From NCBI GenBank assembly GCA_947095585.1, contig OX352761.1:39382760-39446759 (forward strand): a DNA stretch of 64,000 nt, written 5' to 3'. The translations under genes and the position numbers were made by a program. Shown here piece by piece: positions 22,001-34,000 of the stretch. Each line of letters opens with the position of its first letter. Positions within the stretch are counted from its first letter, which is position 1. The notes beneath the pieces are model-generated. The model saw only the letters and a program-made list of their open reading frames with translations, was not told the DNA's origin and ran no database searches. Source of the stretch: Nephrocerus scutellatus (lineage: Eukaryota; Arthropoda; Insecta; Diptera; Pipunculidae).

Positions 22001-25000
22001 GTGTTATAATCAAAGAAGATTATCATTTATGTGCACAGTCAGGCGGCCATAAAATCGTTGGAATCGGTCTCACTGACAAGATGGGTAAGCAGTTCAACAT
22101 AAGAATTACCTGGGTCCGGGGCATCTCGGATGTGGAAGAATGACAAATTAGCTAGACGTTGTACGACTCTCCAGCTGCTACCGGAAAGGGCAGAGATTAG
22201 GAGCCCTATTACGAAAATGAAACTTGTGTTTCGAAGCCGCAACAAACGTGAAAAGAAATTCAGAAATACAAATACATATTCGGCATTTATGCCTGAATCA
22301 ATTTTTTTTACTGCAATATTGGCGCATTTAACACAAAGAGACAATATTTTTTCGCTACTTTATTATATTTTTACTTTTATTTATATTATTACTTAATTGC
22401 TATAATTACCAATAAACCTGTGCTAGATCGCAACAGAGTAATTTTCTTAAGAATTTTGTGCCTAAATCCGTAAAAAGATACCCTTACGTTTACGTCTTCG
22501 GAACCCATTTCATCAAGAACTTAAAATATTATTTGCTTCTATTCGATTATGTAAATTAAATGTCCAGCTGGTGTCTGCAAAGGAAATTTGCACCATTCGT
22601 GATTAATGCTGGATCTGGAATTTCAGAATTTTTTCATTCCGCTCCTTGACATTAAAGGCACTGGAATACTTAATGTCATTGAGGCACCCAAATGTAGTGT
22701 TAAAGTTTACGTTATATGCGACATAAAAGTACTTGCGTACAAATTATGCAATGAAGTCAAGGTTGACTTTGCCAGTGAAGTTGTCTTTGTCTTGCAACAG
22801 ACATTTAACTCGAATCAGATCCTCAAATTGTCTTTATACATCCATACATTCAAGCTGTATATTTCGCTACGTCAAAATGATCTGATATCTCCTGAACGTT
22901 ACCCTGCTCTCACAATGAAGAACTTAAGACTTAAGACATAAAACTTAAACCTTAGAAGAGCTCGCAAAATGAATAAATAAAGTTATAGGTTGTGTCAGCA
23001 AAGTTTCAAATTGTAACAAGCTTCATTGTTATTATATTGAAGACATAACAACAACAACAAAAAATATTTCACGTCCGTTTCAAAATTATGCGAAATTCAT
23101 TCTGTATTTCTTCAAAAGTTTGTAAACTTAAGAACTAAGATCTAAGATCTACCAACATAACGAGCAGAATTTTTTTTGTCAAAACCAAAATCCATACACT
23201 TCTGTAACTCTTAAGTTTTTCATTGTGAGAGACGAGAGAAGTAGTATATTTTTCAATGTTACCATAATGCTATAGATAACATTTCCCATGTTCCTACAAA
23301 ATAACTCTAACATTCGCGTACTGTCAATCTCTTCTGACTAACCACAACTTTAATTTAACTATAGTCTGCCCGCTCATTTTTCTCGCACGGCTATAGTCTA
23401 AATCCAATTTTACGCTTGATTTACATTTGTGGCGTGCGAGAGAAAATGAGCAAGACGGCTGTTAAATTGAAATTGTAGTTTGCCAGACGATAGAAGTAGT
23501 ATATTTTTTAATGTTACCATAATGCTGTAGATAACATTTTCTATGTTACTATAAAACAACTATAACATTCGTGTAGTGTCATCTCTTCTGGCTAACCACA
23601 ACTTCAATTTAGCTATAGTCGGCCCGCTCACTTTGTCTCGCACGCTTCAAATGTAAATTTTGCATAAATCAAGCGTAAAACTCCTGCAACGATTTGGGAT
23701 GCGCAGTGCAAGAACAACGAAGCACTGCAAGTTTTTTTTACGTTTTAGAATTTAGCCTATATTCTAATAGGGAATGTTTGCCCGACGATGATACTTTAGA
23801 CTTTAGAGTTTTAACAGGTTTACAAGAAACAACGACATTAAAGCTTTTGTCGCGCGAATTGCGCGTGTTTTTCAAGGTTATTGGTTATGTTGTTTGTATC
23901 ACAGGTCTATTTGTTAACTGGAGCTTTTAAGTCCTTTAAGCTTTATTAAATAATAATAATAATATTCGGCGCGACAGACCATTGCGGTCCATTCCAAGAC
24001 CTAGCTTCTCGCAACCATTTGTGTTGAGCATGTATAGTTTTGCACACAAATGGAGGGGACCTACAATTTAATGCCGGATCCGAAAAGCGAATTGATAAGC
24101 TTTCGTGACAAGTTATTACTCTCGGACGTTTGTCAGACTTTCCAGAGAGGTGGAACAACGTGAAAAATACTTTTGCAAAAGAAATCTACTTTAGTGCGGC
24201 CATTTCACTTTTGTGGTGCACGATTTTTAAAAGGAAAATTTTGATTCCGTATAATAATCAATAAAAACTTTATTAACTAGGTAATAAATAATAAATAAAT
24301 AATAATAATAACAACACGTTTATTTTTAAATTGTATTTTTTGGTTATAATCTTGCCGCATGGATGACACAAACCGCTATATATATAAAGGAGGCTCCAAG
24401 TGAGCGGCTTAGACTACAAAATTGACGACATTTTGAAGACGAGCGGACCAGATTTTTGAGTTAAGCCCAGACTTACGTCAACTTATAGCCCGGGATGTTA
24501 TTTAAAGTATGATTTACTTATTTCGGCTCCTGACCTGCCGATAAGCACTAAAAATAAGATCAACTTAATGGTTTCTAGCACCGAATATTAAAACGAAAGA
24601 CATATTTTTGGCCGCTCATGGATAAGCACAGCATCCTAAGATCAATGCCATATATTTGGCATTGAATAAAAAGAAAAAGACTAAGTGCTCGAAAAAATCA
24701 ACATTTTATGTTATGTAAAACGACTTATTCTGAACTATTTAATAAAAAAAAATTCAAAAGAGAATGAAACTTACCGCGGACATACATAGCATGATTTATC
24801 TTTGTGTAATGGACAACCAATACCACCGCCGATACCATATACATACTGGTTGCTTTTTGAGCTATGTTCGGCAAAATAAATTCCTGCCCCAAACATACCA
24901 CCAATATAGGCATGTCTTTCATCAAAACCTTTTTGAACGATGGCATTAATGAAGGGACTTCCATGAAAAAGCATTCGCTCATTTGCTTGCAAGGTGTTTT

Positions 25001-28000
25001 CTTCCGAAACTTCTTGTCGACGATGAACGTATCGTTCCCAGAGTTTCCGATTTTGAACTTTTTGTATCTAATAGAGACCAAATTAAAATTGTTTAAATAA
25101 CAGAAAAATCTTGTTACTCTAATAATGTTGTATCGAATAAAGTAACCGCCAGCTTGTCCATTATCACGATGCTCACGAATAGTAGCCTGCATCTCTTCTT
25201 CGACAGCAAGAAACTCTTTGTCATCGGGCAGAAGATCCACTAATAATGTACCTGGATTCAAGTTATTTCCGATTCCTGAGAATTAAAATCCTATTTTGTG
25301 TATATATTATTAATAAAGTGCAATAATTGGCCACTAACCTGTGGTAGATCGCAACTGAGTAATTCCCTTAAGAATTTTGTGCCTAAATCCGTAAGCAGAT
25401 ACTCCCACTTGTTTCAAGTCTTCGTGGCCCATTTCTGCCAGAATTTCTAATGTTATTTGTTCCCGTTCGAAAAGGTCAATTAGATGTTCCAGCTGTTGGC
25501 TGCAGAGGAAACTTGCTACATTTGTAATTGATTCTGGATCAGTAACTTCCTCAGAAACATCAGAATTTTTTGATTCCGCCCCTTGAGCGGGACTAATTCG
25601 CATTGACATTAAAGGCACTGGAATACTTAATGTCATTGAGGCACCAGAAGGCAGTGTTACAGTTTCCGTTGTAGGCGACATAACTGTACTTGCGGCAGGA
25701 ACAGCTGGTGCAGGAGAAGGCGAGTTACTAGTTAACGATTGCTGCGATGAAGTCATAGTTGAATTTGCCAGTGAAGTTGTCATTGCATCTTGCAACAGAC
25801 ATTTGACATCATCAGCAGTGGACAGTTCTATTGGTGTTTGTCCCTCTTGGTTTTTCATATACGGATCGGATCCGTGAGCTAATAGTAAAGCACACAGTTG
25901 TGTTCTACCTTTCTGAGCTGCTTCATGCAGTGGCGTGAATCCCCATTTGTCGGTTGCATTGACTACAGTCTTGTGTTTTATTAGCAAAGCAGCAATGTCC
26001 AGGTGCCCATACGATGATGCGTTATGCAATGGAATTAAACCGCCTTTATCTTGGGCATTTACATCAGCACCATTTTCCAAAAGGTATTCTGCTACTTCGT
26101 AGTTGTTGTAGCCAGCAGCTAAATGTAGCGGGGTCGAGTTGCGGCCCTGAGCGTCTCTACAATTTATTGTGTCAGCCGTAACAAGTCGTTGCACTCTTGC
26201 CAAATTACCTTTTTTTGCAGCGTCTAAAAGCGCCGAATTACCTCGTAACAACTCTGCGACATCATGATCCGACTCTTTTACTAAGTCAGGTGGTGTGGCA
26301 CCATCACGGTTCTTTTTTGATGGATCCGCTCCATGTTTTAAAAGAAGTTTTACAATGTCGTATTTGCCCTTTGCTGCAGCCTCGTGCAATGGAGTGAACT
26401 TCCAGAGATCGGATACATTAACGTTGGCTCCATGTTTTACAAGCAATTCTGTTACTTCAAAATGACCATAAGAGCAGGCGTTATGTAGTGGAACAAGACC
26501 ACCTTTATCAGCGGCATGCACCTCAGCTCCATTTTCAAGAAGAAATTCCACTACGGGCACACGATTAAATCCAGCTGCAAAATGTAGTGGAGTTGAATGC
26601 CGCCCATCTAAGTCACGACAGTTGACTGCATGTGGAGTTGCCAGCACTATACGTCGAACGGTATCAAGATCACCAGCCTTTGCAGCTTCCAGGAGATGGT
26701 TCTCCGTATCTGGCGGATTATTCAAAATCTTTAAAACGTTCTCCGATGCTAATTGAGCAGCAGAATAGCCTTCCAGAGATACAATACTCGTGTCAGCGGA
26801 ATATGAAAGTAGTAGTCTGCAAGCTTGTTCATCTCGAGCACATTTATGTAATGCAGTTTGTCCAAGTCCATCAAGAGCGTTTATTTTGGCACAATTTTTT
26901 AATAATGTTTCCATAACATCGTAGTGTAAATGCTCGGCAGTCAGATGAAGTGGTGTAAGGAAAGCTTTGTTTTTTTCATTTAGAAGAGCTCCCTTTCTAA
27001 TAAGAATCTCCGCGATCTAAAATGCACCCACACTTTTAAAACATCATTTACGCAATAAGATAATCTCTTTTACCTGCTTTCGTTTCGGGTCAATTGAAAC
27101 GGCTGCTGCATGCAAAGGAGTGTCTCCAGAATAAGGATGAATGAAGTTAACAGTTTCTGTAGTAAGAAATTTCTTTAGTCGTGGAATATCAACCTTCCTA
27201 CAAATTTCCAAAACACAATGGCCTTTATATTCATCTATGCAGGAAAAAATATAAATTTTATTTTAAATTTACATTAGAAATTGCTTACAAGTGATTCGCT
27301 CTCGTAATTCCCTGGTTGGTGCAGAATCAATAGCAGATTTGTTATGGCAGTTCAGGAGATTTGGATCAGCGCCTTTGCTGAGAAGCAAACTGCAGACTTC
27401 AACACGACTTTTAGAGGCTGCCTCATGCAACGGGGTAAATGCCCAGAGATCGTTTGCATTAACATTCGCACCAGCTTTAATCAACAACTTGGTTACTTCA
27501 AAATGTCCATACGAGCACGCATTGTGCAGGGGAACTAATCCACCTTTATCCTTTGCATGAACATCAGCACCATTCGCTAGTAGTATTTCCACAATGCTAA
27601 TACGATTATAACCTGCTGCCAGATGCAATGGCGTCGACCGTCGTCCATCGCTCGCATGACAGTTCACATTAAGTGGTGTCAGTAAGGTCATTAGGCGATC
27701 CTCAGCACCTGATCGAGCAGCTTCCAGCAATTCGTCCTTGTGATACTCTCCAGTTAGGACTGGTCGAGTAATATCATCCGCCAACTCTAATGGAGTTTTT
27801 TGCTCTGAATTTCGAATACTCGGGTTAGCTCCGTGCTGTAGTAACGCAATACAAACATCAACTTTTCCCTTGCTAGCTGCTTCATGAAGAGGAGTGTAAT
27901 TCCAGTTGTCGGTCGTATTTGGACTAGCGCCGGCCTTCAGAAGCAATCGAACTACTTCGGCATGTCCAAATGAGCATGCATTATGTAAAGGGTGTAGTCC

Positions 28001-31000
28001 ACCTTCGTCACAAGCTTGAATCGACGCGCCATTGCTTAGTAGAAGCTCGACTACTTCTCTACGACCATATCCTAAAATAAGAGGAATTCGATGGATGGTT
28101 ATCAATATAGGTACATAATAATTGCATAAGTCACTTGCTCAACCATGCACGCATAAATACAAATCGCCTAAATTTATGCAATGCTTTTACATGAATGTGT
28201 GTGATAACAAAGACATAAATTTCATTGAGAGCAGCGAAATGAAAATGTTAAGAAAACATGAACTAGTTCAGTGATTCGAAAACTTTGGATCATAATAAAA
28301 CAATGATAAGATGGTAAAGCTGAGCTTCACAGTTCGCCATATGTAAAGTTGAAATACATGCCAAAGATTTAACAGTTATTACTAAAAAATCCGTGTTTTT
28401 ATTATTCCTCCTAAAACTACCCCTATCAAAACTACGCCATCGCAAGCCGAGCGCTAAACAATTGTTTTAAAACAAGTGGAAAAGCGCATGGCTACTGAGC
28501 AGGGGTTCGTGGTTCGAATCCCAGTAACACCAACATTTTCTCAGTTTTGTGCAATTGCATAGGAACAAAAGATCGAATTTAACTCTTTTTCAAAACTCTT
28601 ATTTAACTTTCGTTTGTCAGTCTGTCCGTTTTTCGACTTCTTTGAAGTCCTTTCTAGCCACCTAGAGAGCTGAAATTTTATGAGCTCAGTGTCATTGGCC
28701 ATTTCTGAGATCCTGCGTGTTACGCATTTCGCGAGTTGTGTTTGAGCTTGTGATACGTGGAACAGTGTCAAAAATTGGCTTAAATTTTGTTGAATAATTA
28801 TTTTTAAATTCTCTATATTAACTTCACTTGCCCGTGGGTCGGTCGTCTGTCGTCTGTCGTGGAATCTTGCGATCAATTTTTAACCCACTTGCCATGGCCC
28901 GATTTTATTGAAATTTTGCACACATGTGTATTTCCGGAGACAACAACTATTAAATTTTGAGGCCCCTCGGGCTGCGGGGTCGGGGGGCTCCCATACAAAA
29001 ATTTTAAAAAATTACCCGATTTTCTTCAAATACACATGTGTATACCTAATAAACAATACTTTTTCGAAAATTTGGTAGTGATCGGGCCCCGGGTTCGGCC
29101 GCAAGGCCCTTATACATTTTTTAAATATCTATACTGGCATCAGATATTCGTCGCCCTTTATGGACTGTGTGCGGTGTGTGCTGCGCAGTCGGCTGCGCAG
29201 TCGGCTGCGCTGCATGGTTTTGGTGGTAGAGAGAGAGAGAAATCTTAGCTCACGCACAAATGAACCCAGCAAATGAAACGAGACATAAATGTTTTATGCT
29301 TAATTCAACTTACATTTTTATTTACTGAATTTTATTTTTATTGATGTCGTTTTTTGTTGTCGATATCAACATACAGATATAACAACAATTTTTCGCAATA
29401 TTCTGTCAATTTGCGTTTTCATAAATTAGTTCAGAGCAGTCAAAGAGTTCTCAAGATAAATGTTCGTGTTTCTTATTTGCTCAGAGTATGAGCTTGCTCT
29501 AAGTGCTCAGAATAAAATGATCTTAGCATTTTCAATTTTAACATCTGATGTCAAATGTCTGTTTCGATGATTTTCACCTACAATAAAAAAAATGGCCCAG
29601 GATCGAGGGGCTCCCATATCAATTTCTGCGATTAGAGAATTTAAATGAAAAATTTTAATTTTTATGGGTTGTTTTTATTTTAAATCATTTGTTTAATCCA
29701 TTGACAATATAATAATGTGGTAAGTAGGTAAATAAACAAAACTACGAGCTACATAGTGTGACCTCATAACGGTTCCCATTATGTTCTGTATTTTTAAAGG
29801 GTGTTTTTTTGGGAGGTTTGTTTTTCCGATAGATGTCGTTTTATTTTATGACAGTTGTTTTGACAGCTCAAAGTGGCATTTCTACTCAGTATTGTTTGGC
29901 AAATCATTATGAAAAAAAAAAAAAAAAAAAAAAAAAAAATGACATTTGTGAAAAATAGTCGTGGTAGCCATATGCCAGAAATTGTGTTTAAATGTTAAAT
30001 GCCAAAAAATTATCTACCAAATAAAAAAAAATTTTGGTCATTTCATAATTTTATATGTGTTTTATTCAAAAAAAAAATCGGCAACCTCTTAAAAAAACAC
30101 CCGTTAGATATAACGTGTTTTTTTAAGAGGTTGATTTTTTTTTTGAATAAAACACATAAAATTATGAAATGACCAAAATTTTTTTTTATTTGGTAGATAA
30201 TTTTTTGGCATTTAACATTTAAACACAATTTCTGGCATATGGCTACCACGACTATTTTTCACAAATGTCATTTTTTTTTTTTTTTTTTTTTTTTTTCATA
30301 ATGATTTGCCAAACAATACTGAGTAGAAATGCCACTTTGAGCTGTCAAAACAACTGTCATAAAATAAAACGACATCTATCGGAAAAACAAACCTCCCAAA
30401 AAAACACCCGTTATATATTTTTAGATTTTACTCCTTAAAGCTACCCCTCGCAAGTCGAGCGCTAAACAATTGTTTTAAATTGTTTTTATTTGTTTATGTA
30501 GTGCGGTACAAAACGTTGTCACCGATGGGTAATAAAGTTACAGTTTCGGTTTCAAAATATACAAAATGAAATATCTCACAGAAACCTGGGCACAGTTTGC
30601 AAATAGTACGGGAAAATGAAACCACGAAAGAAAACTCTTAACTAATAAAAAGAGCTATATATTGTTTTGTAGGCTTTTGAGAACAACTATTCCCAATTTT
30701 TAAATTCTCTGTATTAACTTCGCGTGCCCGTGGCTGGCTGGTTGGCTGGCTGGCTGGTGGGCATAATCTTGTGATCAATTTTTAACACACCTCCTAAAGT
30801 CCGATTTTATTCAAATTTGGCACACATGTGTACTTGCCATGACAATACTTCCTATTAAAATTTGGGGCTCCCATACAAATTTTTAAAAAAAAATTTTTTT
30901 TTTTTATGTATCTCCGATAGACAACACTTTCTGTAAAAGTTTGGAAGTGATCGGGCCCCTGGGTCGGGGGGCACCCATACAAATTTTTTTAATATAGCGG

Positions 31001-34000
31001 CATCAGATCATATCATACTACGTATAATGACTGTGTTCTGTTTGCGCTGATGAGCTGATGTGCTGTAAGAAACGTTGCTTGCTTTACGATGGTGGTTGTT
31101 TTGTTTGTTTCTGATTTTCAGCATTTATAGCGGAATTCAGTATACTTTTGGTTTTGGAGTATATTGGATAATCTATAGATATAAAATTGAAACTTTGTAT
31201 GTATGTATGTATGTATGTCCGGTATGGACTGCCAAACCCTTCAACTGATCGCGTTCAAACTACATAGGGGTTTTATACCATAATAAACACATAATAGGCA
31301 TATTTTGAAAGTGGTCAGACTCCTGAGTCAAAGATTTTCTATAAGAATTTTTTTTATTGTTTCTACAAATTGCATGTTTTTATGAACCAATCGCGTTCCA
31401 ACTTTGCATAGGGGTTTTATTCTATAATGGGCACTAAATAGGTATATTATGAATGTGGTCAGACTCCTGGTTCAAGGGGACACCATTTCACAAATTGCAT
31501 ACAGGTGTTTTAAAAAAATTAAACCAATTTTCGTCAAATTTTATACACATAAGTCACGAAAACTGCATTTGTTTGATTAGTAGTTATTTTATTTTATGAA
31601 ATTTTTAAGATATATTATTGGCGGGTAGCGGAAAGTTATAGGTATAGATGGATGGGGAGAAAGGTAAAATTTTAACATGAGATTTACAAACGTATTTTCA
31701 AAAAAAAGTCAACGTAAATTATTGGTAGGTGAGGGAAGGTTACTCGCTATAGTACTCCCGTCACCTCGGGGGTTTATGTGTGCGGGTAGCAAAGCTAGTC
31801 TAGCTAGTCTATATATATATAAAAATGGATCGTGGTTTTTTTCGGATGCTTAAAACTTGAAAACGGCTGGACCAAATTGGATACTTCCTTCTGCGAGTTT
31901 GTTGGTTAATCCAACAGGATTTGGCTCAAATTTACACCATATAATATTTAAATAAAAAGAAAGTCTTTGACAAAATTTGGACTCGATAGGTGGCGCTGGG
32001 GTAGCTTTTTTCTTATTTGTGGACCGATTTGGCTCAAATTCACACCATATAATATTTAAATCAAAGTAAAGTCTTTGGCAAAATTTGGACTCGATAGGTG
32101 GCGCTGGGTTAGCGTTTTTCTTATTTGTGGACCGATTTGGCTCAAATTCACACCATATAATACAGTTTTTAACACACACAGTTTTATTATTTACTTATTG
32201 TTTTTATGAATTCTTCGATTTTATCAGGTTTTGAATATATAACTCGTGCCCTTGTGGTGTTTGTGGCTGGCTGGTCAAATCTTGTTATCAATTTTGTTCA
32301 AATTTCTGATGACAACATTTTCTATTAAATCGGGACCCAGTACCTGATTTTTTCAAATTTTGTACACATCCTAAGACACTTTTTATAAAAATTTGAAAGT
32401 GATCAGCTTCCTGGGCTGAGGTGCCTGCATATTTTTTTTATAAATTTCTTCAAATTTTGTTAGAGAATTTACATAGAAAACTTCAATGTTTAAATTCTCT
32501 AAATTAACTTCGCGTGCTCGTGGCTGGTTGGCTGGCGGACTAGCACACCAAATCTTTTGATCAATTTTTAACCCACTTCCTAAAGTTCGATTTTATTCGA
32601 TTACTAGTTGATTACCCGGGGTTGCCCAGGTATTTATTCATCCCACTTTTCTATTAGGCATTGGTAGAAAAATGATTGATCTATCTATAAGGTAAAATTG
32701 CAGTTTTATTAACAAAAAATATTTTTTTAAATTATAGCTATCGTATTCAAATTATAAAATAAAATTAAAAAAAAGAACATAATACTAATTTAAAACAAAA
32801 CTTGGTTGTATACAATGTTTTTAGTTTCACTTCCAAGAGCAAAAAAAAATAAATTCTTAAGTCAACCCATCCCAGAGCAAGCAAAATAAAGTTGTCCGTG
32901 GGAAAAGCATGGCAATCTCAAATCTATACTCCGCAGTTCTTAATAAACTGTCCGACCCTCGAAATGAGTGCTATCCGTGGGATAAAAACTGTTTCACACT
33001 GTCCCTTTTCTGTCAAGATAGTCGCGTCAATTATATTGCGCAGTATCTTTTTTACGCTCAGTCTTGTGCCGTTGCAAAGTTTTGGCGAGTCGAGATCCCG
33101 TAGTAAAATAATTGGAGATCCCAGTGTAAGTAAAAGACGATATGGTGGCAATCTAGACGAATCAAGTGAGTTTAGGAACTCAGTTAAATAATTAACTTCC
33201 ATATCAGCATCTACAACGTTATCAATACTCTTATATTCAGTGACTACGCCTATTAACATAGCAAGTATTTGATTGTTTGTTTCGTGGGTGTCTCCATTTT
33301 TAGCAGCAAGAATGGCCCCTTCTCGCAATCGGTTCAATATGCGATAGTTTTGAGAAACAGCCGGATAAATAGAATTAACATCATTAACATTTTAGATTTC
33401 CATAAGACACGGCTACTAATCAACGCTTTCCAATTTAAAGTATGAGCGACAATGACCTCACCACAAATAAAGCCGGTTGCCGAGTACCAGTCTAAACACC
33501 ACTATTCATCTCAGCAACCATGATAACTATGGCATCGATATTAATATCGGTCACCCTCTTCCCACCGGGGATACAACTGACCCATAGGAGTGTCCTACCA
33601 ACACTATTCACCTCAGAGACCCCGAGAACTATAGAATCGACACTAATATCAGTCTACCACCCCCCCCCCCCCTCATTTCAGCTATCGACCCCATCCCACT
33701 AGAGCTGAGCTGTCTTACTATCACCATTAACTTTAGCGACCCCGAGAACCATAGAATCGACACTAATATCTGTCACCCACCCCACAGGCATCGACCCCAT
33801 CCCCATAAAGGGATTAGTAATCATGAAAATTTTCGAACTCGGGGTTCTCTCTCGTGAATCAGAAAAAGCAAAAAAAATCTCTGTTTGTTTGTCTGTCTGT
33901 CTGTGTCCTCTCTACAGCCCATACGGCTGAATTTATGGAGATGAAAATTCATATTTAAGCTTTTTACGTGGATTTTTGAGAAATCGGCCAACCGGAAGTG

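Noticed and set aside
22606..22941. 111-codon plus-strand ORF as a gene
   Set aside because: It is the antisense shadow of the decayed Tnks exon 4 copy on the minus strand.
28476..28533. tRNA gene
   Set aside because: Has A- and B-box-like motifs but no complete acceptor stem or proper anticodon arm, and it matches the SINE head at 3795-4063.
29180..29220. CpG-rich promoter suggested by GCAGTCGGCTGCGC repeats
   Set aside because: A short triplicated motif inside a dispersed repeat. No downstream gene on that strand.
32892..33191. Plus-strand 99-codon ORF
   Set aside because: Antisense shadow of the Helitron helicase fragment.
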